A stretch of 64,000 nt of DNA from Stemphylium vesicarium (lineage: Eukaryota > Ascomycota > Dothideomycetes > Pleosporales > Pleosporaceae), in contig QXCR01000004.1 in assembly GCA_004380135.1 (NCBI GenBank), positions 372,001 through 436,000 on the forward strand. The letters are read 5' to 3'. Below the pieces are notes generated by a model, which did no database searches, had not been told where the DNA came from, and worked only from the letters and a program-made list of their open reading frames with translations. Below, piece after piece: positions 1 through 10,598 of this stretch. Both the position numbers and the translations under genes were made by a program. Within the stretch, counting starts at the first letter, position 1. Each line of letters starts with the position of its first letter.

Positions 1-88
1 CACACTACAAAAATGATATGGTAAAGGAATCCGTCGCGCGGCCGGAGATGCAAATGGAAGGTAATCGATGTCTCGAGTGCGGGGGAGA

Positions 89-464
89 CTATGAGCCGCC
101 GACGAGGATGTTGTTGACGGGGATGTGGACAAGCTTGACGACGTAGCCAATGACGCCTGGGTGTGTGTGTGAGAAGATGCGACGTGGAAGATGCATAAGG
201 AGAAAGGATGCTACTGACCCATGATCAGGAAACCGATTCCTACTGCTTGCGATATCCTGATGAACTCCTTCTTGTCGGGCTCTGGAGCGTGGTCAGTCAC
301 GTGTTGCGGTATATGATGGCGGGCATCGTACTGGTGCAGCGGTTCATGAAAAGAGTACCCTCCTTGAGGAACTCGGCGGGCATACTGCGCCGTGGTTAGC
401 CATGATTGCCCCAAACGTGTGTGCGGCGCATTGCCTACTCGGCGAACTCCTTGACGTTCTCCAT
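89..464 (-). CDS. SSS1: Protein transport protein Sec61 subunit gamma
   Basis: Small tail-anchored subunit of the ER Sec61 translocon, which clamps the alpha subunit of the protein-conducting channel. Four exons (464-439, 384-332, 281-219, 156-89) join in frame to 69 residues, the usual family length. Family hallmarks are visible: RCTKPDKKEFIRISQAVGIG, followed by one membrane helix and the near-invariant IPVNNILVGGS terminus. The start has no competing upstream ATG in the short first exon. All introns have GT...AG ends. Three introns in a 69-codon gene is dense, so naive ORF calling shows only the third exon. The gene diverges from the RNA-binding protein gene to its right. Confidence 0.96.
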
Positions 465-1447
465 GACGGCTAATGTACGATTAGGCTATTGAAGAATTGA
501 GTTGAAGGTGCCGTGGGAAGCTGAGGTGGTCGGATGGGAGGCTGTCGTGGATGGATGAGAGATGTCGCGCCTTCAGGGTAGCTGCCAAATTACCACCCGG
601 CGGACGGCAATCTGGCCTTGCGGAGAGAGCCAACAGGGGTAGGTGGCCCGCCAAGCGCCCTAGCAGCGACGCTAGCGGTTGGAGCTCTCGCATCCGCGTC
701 GTCGTCGCTCGCTCACCCTCAACTCGCGCCGCCAACTGCTTATTTCTGTCCAACTTTCCCCAGGTTTGTTGCCGACGCCATTACTCACCACCGAGCAGAT
801 CGCCTGACCCCAGAACAAGTCGCGATAGCAGCTTGTCTAATCCGCATCGCCGCTACGCAACAGAATTTAGCTTCGGAAAAGGGAACGCGCTGGGTTTCTC
901 ACTTTCACCTCATCCTCACTCTACTTACTGTCCATTGTTTCTTCTCGTTACTGGTAGCGCACGGTCTTGTCCTGCATCTATTCCCAAGGGATCTGTAACA
1001 CCAACTGCGCTTCAAGCACACTGTACTGGAGGCGGGCAAAGCAAAGCAGGAGGCAGGCTGAGGCTACACTACCACTACACACATCTCTCACACCACATCC
1101 TGTACCTTTTACATCTCCGCATCTGCCAGAGGCGATCGGATTATCACATCTTGCTCTGAGCAGTCCTTCTAGACCTTGTCACCACGCCGACAGCGGCACT
1201 GTACGTATGGCCTTACTCTACGCTGTTTTGTCTTTTCTATCGCCCGAGCATTGCAACGGCCTGCAGGCGCATTCAGTCCTATACAGCAACTTTTTACCCC
1301 ATTATGCTGATTTGTATGTCAATCACAGAATTGCATGTACTTTTGCTATTGATACTAGCACATCGAGTACCTAAAGAGCGAATCAAACAAGAATACCGGA
1401 AGAGACCTCATCGCTTACTGCAGTTGACTTGACATCTCACAGCAAAC
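465..1447. other. Divergent intergenic region between Sec61-gamma and RRM protein genes
   Basis: No convincing gene. The stretch must hold both promoters and 5' leaders. Pyrimidine-rich runs and CACA/CAT-rich sequence just before 1448 look like a fungal 5' UTR. A long open frame on the plus strand (551-1159) has no recognisable protein features. Confidence 0.5.
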
Positions 1448-2803
1448 ATGGCTGACGACGACAACTTCGACATCGACATCTACGGCGACGACTCCTACCA
1501 GGACTCGACCACGCAGCAAGACGCTACCATAACCGATACAAACACACCCAACACAGATGCGAATGCGGCCACATCGAATAACACATCGGAAAACACAAAC
1601 ACCGAAGGCGGCGACCAGACGGACAAGCAAGAACCCTCGGGCGAAGCGACAAATGGAAATGGCCAGCATGACCAGAGCACTCAACAGATAGCATCTACAG
1701 GCGGCGCGGCTGGTCTTGAAGTTCACAAGCAAGCTCCGCAGCAACAGGGCACGAAACGCAAGCAAGGCGAAGACGACGACCGCCCGACCGACCCCGGTGC
1801 TACCGCTGCTTTGATGATCAACGACGTGAACTGGTGGATCAGTGAAGAAGACATCCGTGGATGGGCTAACCAGAGTGGCTGTGAAGATGAACTTGTCGAC
1901 GTCACTTTCAATGAGCACAAGGTCAACGGCAAAAGCAAAGGGTTAGTCATTTGTGGCTGTTTGCATTCCTCCATGCTGACCTCTCTCGCAGTCAGGTTTT
2001 CACTCTATTGAACTCACCGCAAGCAGCTACTGCCCTCAAACACCAGATCGAGAACCTCTTCAAAGACCAGGCCCATACGAAGAAGCCGACCGCCATCTTC
2101 AGCCCTCCACACGTCAATCCGTTCAAGACACTGCCAAAGGATGTTCCCGCCCGAGACAAGGGTAGGAATGATCGTGCCTCGTCCGGTAACTTTGGTAACC
2201 AGGGTGGTTACAACAACAGAGGCGGGTACAACAACAACCGTGGTAACTTTAACAGAGGCGGCATGGGCTACCAGAACAACCGAAACTTCTCACCTGCCGG
2301 TGGTAACATGGGCGGTAACATGGGAGGCTACGGCGCACAAGCACCAATGAACAACTTCGGAAATCCTATGGGCGGTATGAACAACTTCGGAGGCGGCTTC
2401 AACCGTGGTGGCATGATGGGTGGTAACATGCGCGGCGGCATGGGCAACCGTGGCCGTGGTGGCAACATGGGCATGAACCCTATGGGGGGTGCTCCCATGG
2501 GCGGAATGAACATGCCAATGGGCGGAAATATGATGGGCATGGGAGCCAACATGATGGGTATGGGTGGTGGTAACATGGGCATGATGGGAGGAATGGGTAT
2601 GTCGCGCAACTTTCATACTCCGACTAGTGACTTAACCCCACCCTTTACATTCCTTCAAATGGACGATTGCTAACGCTAGACCTGCAGGAGGTGGCTTCGG
2701 TGGCAACCCAGGATTCAACCCAGGATTTTTCCAAGGCAACCAGGGCGGCAATGACGGCAGCTGGCAAAACCCGCACGGTGCTAAGAGGCCGCGTCCTGAG
2801 TAG
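1448..2803 (+). CDS. RRM-domain, Gly/Met/Asn-rich RNA-binding protein (CPSF6/CFIm68-like RRM)
   Basis: Putative nuclear RNA-binding protein. Three exons (1448-1941, 1992-2596, 2688-2803) give about 404 residues. The acidic Asp-rich N-terminus and Thr/Asn/Gln-rich linker are followed by an RRM at about residues 115-205, with the conserved start ALMINDVNWWISEEDIRGWA and the RNP1-like stretch KSKGQVF created by splicing. The rest is a low-complexity RGG-like tail of GGNMGG, NRGG and MGG repeats ending in KRPRPE. The RRM resembles that of the cleavage-factor subunit CPSF6 and its fungal relatives; this is family-level recognition. A role in 3'-end processing or mRNA export is inference. The long repeat tail predicts phase-separation behaviour. 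Confidence 0.88.
2185..2596 (+). repeat. In-frame Gly/Asn/Met-rich coding repeat
   Basis: Degenerate short tandem repeats encode GGYNNRGG and MGGNMGG units in the tail of the RRM protein. Such repeats are expected to vary in copy number between strains. Confidence 0.7.
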
Positions 2804-3987
2804 TCTACAGTGCAAGGTATTTCACCGCACCCACGGAATCCCTGGGCGGTCCTCCCCAGATCTGCTGTTCCTCCAACGATGAATCCTGAGCATGATCATG
2901 CTCGGTTTATACTATTCGATCCGGACGAAGTCAAACGTCGTATGAATGGAGGTTTGCTCTGATTGGAACAAAAACCTCAGTGTTTAGGATGCAGCTTATT
3001 CCATCCCGGACGGTACGAACGAGGGATGTCTCACCTGATTGCTTTCAGAGTCTCTTCACGCAACATGCGCGAGATGGCCGCCCATTTGGTATGCGGCTCA
3101 CTTATCTTTTGGCGTTATCAAAGGCGGGCAGGGACATCATTCAAGAATTGATTTTTTCTTCACTCATGTCTTTTTAGCTTTTCGTTTTTCTGGTCCGTGT
3201 TATCCTCAGTTCTGCATAAAAGAGAGCATGTCTAGTACGGTGTCATGGTATTATCGTCATCTGGAGCGAGGAGTGCGTGCATTGTACAACAGAGCTATTG
3301 TGTCCGGCACAACTCTGCAGGGGCGCTTTGAGATGGCTACATGACTTGATCTGCAGCAGCGCTGCTTTGGATACGGAACAATTGTGTTACTACATTTGAA
3401 AGCAACAACGAGCGCCTTTGCGCACGTTTACTAGAAGCCTGTCTGGTAGGCTTCATACTTTAGCAAACAGAGAATATGCCATATTCTATTCCCAAGCCTT
3501 GTGTTTGTCCTTGGTGGAAGAAATTTAGTGCGATCCTGGCTAATTTGGATTTTAGGCCCGCTCAGACCTGCATACGAGTAAATCCGGGGTACGCAATATA
3601 GATCGGACGAACATAAAGCAATTTGCCCTTATTGGCCCAATCACATGTTCTCCATTTTCGGCCTTTCTCTTCTAGAAAGCTTCCTTGCGCGTGTTTCCGC
3701 CCTCGAAACCCGGGTAAGAAGTGGGCCTGCAATCTGACACAAATGGATGTGAAGACTTAATGGTTGCGCTAGCCGAAATGGTCAGCGTTTCGGAGTAGTA
3801 ATTCATCTATTCGACTGGGTCTAGAGGATTCTGGATGGCGAAGGGTGCTTTGGGTTGTACGGAGGATGTCCGCAACGAAGCAGGAGCGGGTGTACCTGAG
3901 GAAGGGGTCAATCGTATATCTTGCTCCCGTTTCCGGGTTGTACCGCTTCGTTGAGCATCAAACGACTGGCGTTACTTAGGATTCAAA
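2804..3987. other. Intergenic: RRM gene 3' region and GH5 promoter
   Basis: No gene recognised. The right half should be the promoter of the secreted GH5 gene; candidate regulator sites there are listed separately. Confidence 0.45.
3538..3774. promoter_or_regulatory. Candidate XlnR/CLR-type GGCTAR sites and a CreA-type site upstream of GH5
   Basis: GGCTAA lies at 3538-3543 and CTAGCC (GGCTAG on the minus strand) at 3769-3774. CCGGGG, fitting the CreA consensus SYGGRG, lies at 3584-3589. GGCTAR is the known xylanase/cellulase activator core and SYGGRG the carbon-repression core. These short motifs occur often by chance; the argument is their position 210-450 bp before a secreted glycanase gene. 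Confidence 0.3.
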
Positions 3988-5852
3988 ATGAGGGTCACAT
4001 CCACAAGTGCAGCGCTGCTGCTCAACGGCGTCCTTGCTGTTGCCCAATGTACGTATTCCTACCAATGTATCCAGCAAACCGAAGACTAACCTTCAGAAAC
4101 AGCAACCAACAGCACAGGCGTAACCTGCCCTTCTTCCTCAAAATTCTCCCCCATCTCCGCGGGCACCTACTTTGCGAAACTAAACCCCGGGTGGAACGTC
4201 GGCAATACGCTCGACGCCGTCGAAGACGAAGGCGACTGGAACAATCCACCCGTCGTCGGCAGCACCTTTGACGACGTCAAAAGAGCCGGATTCAAAAGCG
4301 TTCGTGTACCGGTGACCTGGGCCTACCACTTTACCTCTCAGTCCCCCGACTGGACTGTCGATCTCGCATGGCTTCAGCGCGTCTCCGATGTCATCGACAT
4401 GGTGACCACACGCGGCATGTACGCCATAGTAAACGTGCACCACGACTCGTGGACGTGGGCCGATCTCACGCAATCCAGCACCAATGTGACGCTCGTGGAA
4501 GAGCGGTTGGGTAAGCTGTGGAAACAGATTGGCACGAAGTTGGCCTGTAAGAGCGAGATGGTTGCTTTTGAAACGATCAATGAGATCCCTGGCACCACAG
4601 CGGAACATGGTGCTGTTATCAATCGGCTGAATGATATCTTTCTTCAGGCGATTAATGAAGCGGGTGGACACAATCCTAAGAGGGTTGTCACGCTTGTTGG
4701 GGCGGGCGAAGATGGGTATAAGACAATCCAGTGGTTTAAGAAGCCGGACGAGAGCAAGTATAAGAATCCTTGGGGGATCCAGTATCACTACTACTCACCT
4801 TGTAAGTCGCCCACTGTCCAATACCTCCCTGACCCTTTGCTCCTCAAAAAGCCCTCAGAAACTAACCTCGAGACACAGACGACTACGTTTTCCAAGCCTG
4901 GGGCAAAACAACCTGGGGCTCCGCCGCAGACAAAGCCTCCCTAGAAGCCGACATCGCCGCCGTGCGCGGAAACTTCAGCGGCATCCCGCTCGTCATCGGC
5001 GAATGGGCCGTTTCCCCCGTCGCCACCGAAACAGCAGCACGCTGGCGCTACTTCGACTTCTTCCTGCGTACAGCCGCCAAATACAACACGTCGACTATTC
5101 TCTGGGACAACGGCGCCGACTTCCTGAACCGCGCTACGCACGTCTGGCGCGACGAGGTTGCTCTCGATATCTACCGTAACGCGGTGAAAGGGATCCCGAA
5201 TGCGCTGCCGGAGAGCACGACGGATGGGTCTGCTACGACGCAAGAGAGCTCCGCGTATATTTACCACCGCAAAAATGAGACCGTGGGAGATGTCACCTTG
5301 GGATTCACTTTCAACGGGAACAGCCTGAGTAAGATCAGCAAGGGAAGTCGTCAACTCGCAAAAGGAAAAGATTACACCGTTGACGGCAAGGACATTACGT
5401 TTAAAGCTGCGTATCTGAAGACTGTCATTACGCCGTCGGCGCAGACGGGTAGTCTGGCGAACCTTACTTTGACGTTTTCCCGTGGCGCGGCGCTGCAGGT
5501 TAATGTCATGCAGTATGCTACTCCTACCATTTCTTCTTCGTCCGGCGCATTGCCGCCTGCGGGCCAGGACCTGCTTATCCCCGTCTCCTGGGCTGGACAG
5601 AATAGGCCGGCGGCTGTAAAGGCAGTTAAGGCTGATGGTGGCTTCCTTGTGGATGACTGGACGACGGTGCTGGGGCCGTTGCAGCAGGGCCGCATGACGT
5701 ATGGTGGGCAGTGGGATTGGGATGCTGAGCATGTCATCATTAAGGCTGCGGCGCTGGATGCGGTCAGGGCTGCAGGCGTGGATACCACGTTTACGCTCGA
5801 GTTTTATCCGAGGGAGCCGGGGCATAGCGTTGAGTATACTGTGAAGGTTTGA
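3988..5852 (+). CDS. Secreted GH5 endoglucanase/xyloglucanase with CBM_X2-like and CBM46-like modules
   Basis: Secreted glycoside hydrolase acting on beta-1,4-glucans. Exons 3988-4048, 4103-4801 and 4879-5852 give 577 residues. The signal peptide is MRVTSTSAALLLNGVLAVAQ. The GH5 barrel begins at LNPGWNVGNTLDA. The likely acid/base is E181 in FETINEIPG and the nucleophile E295 in LVIGEWA; VHHD matches the conserved barrel histidine. After the barrel comes an Ig-like CBM_X2 module (about residues 380-475), then a CBM46-like module ending FYPREPGHSVEYTVKV. This order matches bacterial GH5_4-Ig-CBM46 enzymes such as Bacillus halodurans Cel5B. The second acceptor (AAACAG) is required, because the nearer CTTCAG would create a stop. 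GH5_4 subfamily and substrate are inference. Confidence 0.9.
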
Positions 5853-5953
5853 GACGGTAGTCGATGACAGGAGTGTGGCTTTAGAGAGGGCAAATATTGT
5901 ACATAAGGAATGTCATGGTCTTCGCGGTCTACTGTCTCTATATTGCCGTTTCA

Positions 5954-7207
5954 CTACATGCTGGATACCCAATCTCTCAAGGAAGTTCTCAGCTTCTCTT
6001 CTGCATCATGCTCGACCCAAAAGTGACCTGCGCCTGCGACTTCAACGCTAGTGAAGCGTGATGCTGGGTCAGCTTTAAGATGCTCAGTCCAATCACGAAT
6101 GCGCTTCGCCGAGGTGAAAATGTCCTGGTCTCCATAGACGGCTAAGGATACGTGCTTTCCGATTGTGTCTTGGTAGTCATGATTTGACCTACTCCAGAAC
6201 TTGTGTATCAGAGCCGGGGCCGCGAGCGAAGAGATGGGCGGGGTCAGCGGCGAGATAAGCAGATAGCGAATATCCGGCGTTTTGATAGTCGCACTTCTCG
6301 TCTCGGGTGGCGTCGTGGCTTCATTGTGGTCACGCCTCTTGTGACTGAGGCTTCTCAGTCGCGTCCGTATTTCTAGACGCGTGCCTCCATCCAGACTTCG
6401 TCTAACATCCCTACTGCTTCTCCGCTTATCCGAGCTTGTCTCCTCTCCACCCATTGTAATTGAGGGTCGTGTATCGTGCGTCGCCCTGTCCTTTCTCCTC
6501 GCTCGAGTTTCATCTCGGGCTAGTGTTACCCATTCCATGTTGCTTTGGTCGGCCAACTTGCGGGCGCGCAAAACTACTTCATCGGCCGAAGAGCCCGCCA
6601 ACGGGGCAGAAAAGGGCTGCAGTATAGTCGGGACGGGTGGGAGGTGTCTGAGGATCAGGGAGCCGTAAGAGTAGCCCCCGAGAATGACTACGGGAAAGAC
6701 ATCGCTTTGCGTCTGCGCGTATTCGTTCGTATTAGACAGTATTGGAGATAGTTCTGACGCGAAAACGAGGTCGTGCGGGAGACGTGGTTGGAGGCAAGAC
6801 ATATAGTGCATGAAGAATGCTGCGAAGGACATGTAATCGTCTAGTTCAGGTCTTCCGGACCAGCTGGTGCGCCCTTTGGAGCCATGCGCACCTCTGATGA
6901 AATTCAGTCAAGGCCCGTATGGTCAAGAACACTTGCCAATTGCGTACCTGAAATTGAACGTGCCTACTATCAGGCCAGCGTGCAAGAACTCCTCTACCAC
7001 GATGCCCACTACCCTATCATCATAGTTGCCACCCATTGGTGCATACGGGTGCGCCATCACGATACCCCTCCTCTTCCATTGCGCAATATCTCCCGAGGTG
7101 TCCGGCTTGAGCAGAGCATCCGGGTGGTAGATGCGGCAATCGAGCGTCGTGTCATCGTGGATCGAGGGTATCGTAAAGTTGTAGTGGGCTTCTGGCGAGC
7201 GGCGCAT
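5954..7207 (-). CDS. Alpha/beta-hydrolase superfamily protein
   Basis: Putative serine hydrolase of unknown substrate. Two exons (7207-6948, 6893-5954) give 399 residues. The splice creates the conserved stretch FNFRGAHGSKGRTSW, the junction expected for this family. The nucleophile elbow GGYSYGS, an acid candidate in VYGDQDIF and the late histidine in GAGHFWVEHD form a plausible catalytic triad. MAHPYAPMGG near the start fits the oxyanion strand. The frame stays open five codons upstream but begins with TTG, so the first ATG (7207) is chosen; an upstream exon is possible. The middle (about residues 190-245) is Arg/Ser/Thr-rich and probably disordered. No signal peptide is seen, so it is probably cytosolic. 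Confidence 0.85.
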
Positions 7208-7956
7208 TCTCTGGGCCAATATAAGACCCAGTCAGGGTCTTCATCGCATTATTGGCGTGTAAAGATGCTAATGAGTAGCCTACAGAGCTCGATGGACGGA
7301 TGCCTGACACGTCGCTGTGGAAGTGTGGGGGCCTAGCTGCGGGAACGCTACGGGGATGCAGGGCTGTGCTTAGTCAGGGACTGGATTGGCTCAACTGGCG
7401 ATATGAGAATGCCTTCTCCATCACTGCGCTGAGGCTTCTCGATGTTTTCAATTATTCAGGGGACTCGCTTGGATGAGATCTAGTTAGCCGTCTTGTACAC
7501 TATGGCATCACCACCATGGCAATGTACATTGACCTTGTATGTCTAATCCCAGTCAACAACAATTATCTAGGTACCTGGCACCTGTCGGAGAGTGTTACCT
7601 GGCTGGGCCAACGATACGATCCCTCCGTCAGCATACCAGCGAATCTGATTTGATCAATATTCATTCCATGGCTTGCGAGATTCATATAGGGGGTGACTAG
7701 CGGGTTAACGCCCTCGGAGATGCTCGAACGGTCTCCGGCAACAAGATCGACCATCAGGCATCCAGGACATACCCTATGTCCGCAAGCAAAGTCGCTCATC
7801 TCCGTACAGGTACTACAATCCAAATTCCGTTTAACGCCGAAACAACTCACATATGTAGGCTATGTAGAGAAAGAGCGCCAGGTATAAAGCAGTTCGAATG
7901 CAGTCCTATAGGTTCACTTCATCAGCAGCCTTTTTCTCCACAAAATTACATTCACC
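7208..7956. other. Intergenic: promoters of the alpha/beta-hydrolase and MDR genes
   Basis: Divergent promoter region. A minus-strand open frame (7563-7850) contains a Cys/His-rich CGHRVCPGC stretch and a fair-looking donor, but I could not build a complete gene. Otherwise nothing recognised apart from the TATA box at 7883. Confidence 0.4.
7883..7888 (+). promoter_or_regulatory. TATA box of the MDR dehydrogenase gene
   Basis: TATAAA lies 69 bp before the ATG at 7957, followed by a CT- and CA-rich leader. Spacing and context suit a core promoter. Confidence 0.55.
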
Positions 7957-9072
7957 ATGTCTCGACAACTGCCCGCTCATCATACTGCACTTCAGCTAGA
8001 AATCATTGGAGCTGGTTTTCAAGCCAGAGAGCAACCCACTCCTCAGCCAAGCCAAGGCGCTGCCATCATCCGCATCGAAGCAGCCGGGGTTCTTTCTTAT
8101 CACCGAGACGTATATAACGGCAGTCGGCACTACTCCTTCCCTACACCAATCGTTGGTGGATTCAGTGCTATTGGTCATGTCGCGGCTTTGGGACCCGACG
8201 CTACCTCGCTGGAAGAAGGACAGTTGGTCTACGTTGACTGCGTCATCCACGCACGAGACGATCCCAACACCCTTTTCCTCTCGGCCATCCACGACAGCCA
8301 TGCTAAAGGTAGCAAGAAACTGATGCGAGATGTGTGGCGCGATGGTACATTCGCTGAGTATGCCAAATGTCCGCTTGAGAACTGCATCCCGTTGGACGAA
8401 GCAAAGCTTCGCGGAAAGCTGGGGTACTCTATCCCAGACCTCATGTATATGGGCCATCTCATCGTTCCCTTTGGCGGCCTCCGCGACATCAGACTGGAGC
8501 CGGGCGAAACCATCGTTGTGAGTCCTGCGACTGGTGGCTACGGTGGCGCTGGCGTACTGGTAGCCATTGCGATGGGTGCAAGGGTCATTGCAATGGGCCG
8601 TAACGAGGCCAAGCTTGCTAGTTTGAAAAAGCATGTTCTAGCCGGCAACCCGAATTCTCAAATCGAAATCGTCAAGATCACCGGAGACGAAGCCAAGGAT
8701 CTTCAGGCGCTTCAGTCATTCGGTACTATCGACGCTGTATTGGACCTTACGCCACCTCATGCATCCAAGTCCTTACACTTACGAAGTGCCACCAGTGCGC
8801 TACGTCGGAACGGACGTGTTAGCATGATGGGGTTTGTCGAGCAGCCAGTCATTCCTTGGACGTGTGTCGGGAAGAATATTACGATGAAGGGCAAGTTGAT
8901 GTACGAGCGGGAGGATATTGTGCAGTTTGTCAAGATGCTCGAGGGTGGCTTGTTCCCGCAAGGCCGAAACTTCGTGGATACAAAAACGTTTTCCTTGGGT
9001 GAATGGAAAGAAAGCTTTGACATTGCCGCTGAGCATACAGGGATTGGCAAACATGTAGTGTTACTTCCATAG
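7957..9072 (+). CDS. Medium-chain dehydrogenase/reductase (zinc-independent, quinone-oxidoreductase-like)
   Basis: NAD(P)-dependent oxidoreductase of 371 residues in one exon. The N-terminal GroES-like fold (about residues 15-140) and a Rossmann segment with SPATGGYGGAGVLVAIAMGA, then the adenosine-binding region ARVIAMGRNEAKL, place it in the MDR superfamily. The GHE zinc signature of alcohol dehydrogenases is absent (GGFSAIGHV instead), and the structural four-cysteine loop is missing, so it is probably zinc-free. The substrate is unknown; fungal relatives are often called alcohol dehydrogenase-like or isopropanol dehydrogenase. The start is supported by the TATA box and a clean leader. It diverges from the alpha/beta-hydrolase gene. 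Confidence 0.9.
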   Translation: MSRQLPAHHTALQLEIIGAGFQAREQPTPQPSQGAAIIRIEAAGVLSYHRDVYNGSRHYSFPTPIVGGFSAIGHVAALGPDATSLEEGQLVYVDCVIHARDDPNTLFLSAIHDSHAKGSKKLMRDVWRDGTFAEYAKCPLENCIPLDEAKLRGKLGYSIPDLMYMGHLIVPFGGLRDIRLEPGETIVVSPATGGYGGAGVLVAIAMGARVIAMGRNEAKLASLKKHVLAGNPNSQIEIVKITGDEAKDLQALQSFGTIDAVLDLTPPHASKSLHLRSATSALRRNGRVSMMGFVEQPVIPWTCVGKNITMKGKLMYEREDIVQFVKMLEGGLFPQGRNFVDTKTFSLGEWKESFDIAAEHTGIGKHVVLLP

Positions 9073-9217
9073 AACAACATCATGTAGCGATGCATTAAGT
9101 AATAGGAAACTCCATTCATGCTTCGGCTTGTTGACATTGTCCCCTCACTCTCCGCTTCTTCTCTTACATCTCAACCTTTTCCAGCAAAATCAGTCTGAAA
9201 TCCTCCCACTTAGTTAA

Positions 9218-9600
9218 TCAATACGGCCTTACCTCTTCTCTATACTCCTCATACTCAACTAGATTCGTATAACCACCCAGCGTCTTACAAATTACAAATG
9301 AGTCACTGTTCCAGCTCTCTTTCCTGGAGTGGGGATCCAGTGAGAATACTACTGCCGAAAAAGACGCTTGCATTTGCAAGAAGCATAGGGCCGATAGCGG
9401 CGCGATGTCACTTCGTACCTTCCCGGCTGGTACATGAAGCGCCACCGAAGCGCGAGTGCTCAGGGAACTTTGAACCTCCAAGGATGTATTTCACGGGTCG
9501 AAAATTTAGATCTGCTCTGTGGGGTCGTGGGCATGTGAGATGATGCACAGGTTGATGTGGGAGATCAGATGGCAGAGCGTTTTTTCTTTCGGCAAAGTTG
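9218..9600 (-). CDS. Candidate spliced gene fragment, unknown product
   Basis: Not recognised. An open frame running from beyond 9600 to 9419 encodes a stretch containing KYILGGSKFPEHSRFGGAS. It can be spliced at GTACGAAG (donor 9418) to a strong pyrimidine-tract acceptor TTTTTCGGCAG (exon from 9351). The product continues VVFSLDPHSRKESWNSDSFV and ends at a stop at 9218-9220, or via a further GTAAGG...TTTCAG intron that is only 38 nt. Composition (Tyr/Glu/Ser-rich, sensible codons) favours coding, but no ATG start was found and the other frames also look fairly open. It may be the 3' part of an unannotated gene or a relic. Confidence 0.25.
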
Positions 9601-10598
9601 TCAGTTTGGCTTGGCTTCGGTGATGGGTGGAGAAATAAGAAGCTTAATCACTGGCATGCTAAACGCTTTCTGCCTGTTATACGTTTTCTGTACACAGTTT
9701 GCTGTGAGTTAAGGCTACATGGAGGTAAGACGTCATGCGGAGTTTCCCCTCAACGGGCTGCTGGCTCTATCTGGGATGAATGGTGACTTTTATTGACACT
9801 GCTGAACGCCGGTGCGCAATTGATCTAGATAGAGAACAGGGCACAAAATGCTGTACCCTGATAGAGCGTAGAGCTCGTTTTTAGTCTAGATGAGCGCTGA
9901 GTTTGTAATGAGACCAGGATAGGGACCGGCACAGGGACCGGCATTATCTCCTCAGTCTGGTTGAATTCAACAATAAAAGCAACAGATCTGTCTTGTCGTC
10001 TCTTATTCCGGCAAGGAAAGCGAAAGTCTGTTCTCTTTGCAGGTACTACCTAGGTAAGCATGGGAAATGTATCGACGGTGATCCGCAATGGTGGCACAGC
10101 TACCACGGTGTTATTAGGAATATAAGAATATTGCATGAAATCGTCAGCCGCTTGCAGCATCTTACTGCCTTCGCATGTACTAGATTGAAGGTGTAGCGAC
10201 TGCCAAGAGGCTCATAGGGGTTCAGGGCGGATGTTTCGGTTTGTCGGATGCAGAAGGTTTGCGTCACCAGCCCAGCCACACCTGAGCAGCCACAGCCACG
10301 CGTCGCCAACAGCAATTGCAGCTATCTTCCAAAGCACCGTCCCCTTTTCGTCATGCCGCGACGCATCCACCCCTATGGCATTGCAAACCTAGGGTATTTT
10401 TAGAATCCAAGTTATATATCGTGTTCGCCTTATGCTCTTCGGCTTGTCCCCGGCGAGCCTATCGCGATGCGCTCCATTACTACAAATCGGCACTTCCAGC
10501 ACCCGATCAGGAAAGATCGTCTTCCGTCCATGCCTTGACTAAAGTTTTCTTTCGGTCATATCTAAGGATAGCGCGCGCAACCAAGAACGCTCGCCACC
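9601..10598. other. Intergenic before the first HET gene
   Basis: No gene recognised. Contains a small direct repeat of AGGGACCGGCA near 9921-9945. Probably promoter and leader of the HET gene at 10599. Confidence 0.45.

Noticed and set aside
551..1159. 202-codon open frame with ATG upstream of the RRM gene
   Set aside because: Ser/Arg/His-rich composition, no domain, and it occupies the expected promoter and leader of a divergent gene pair.
7563..7850. Minus-strand frame with a CGHRVCPGC stretch resembling a zinc-finger fragment
   Set aside because: Too few spaced Cys/His for a RING; no complete gene could be built and it overlaps the MDR promoter.
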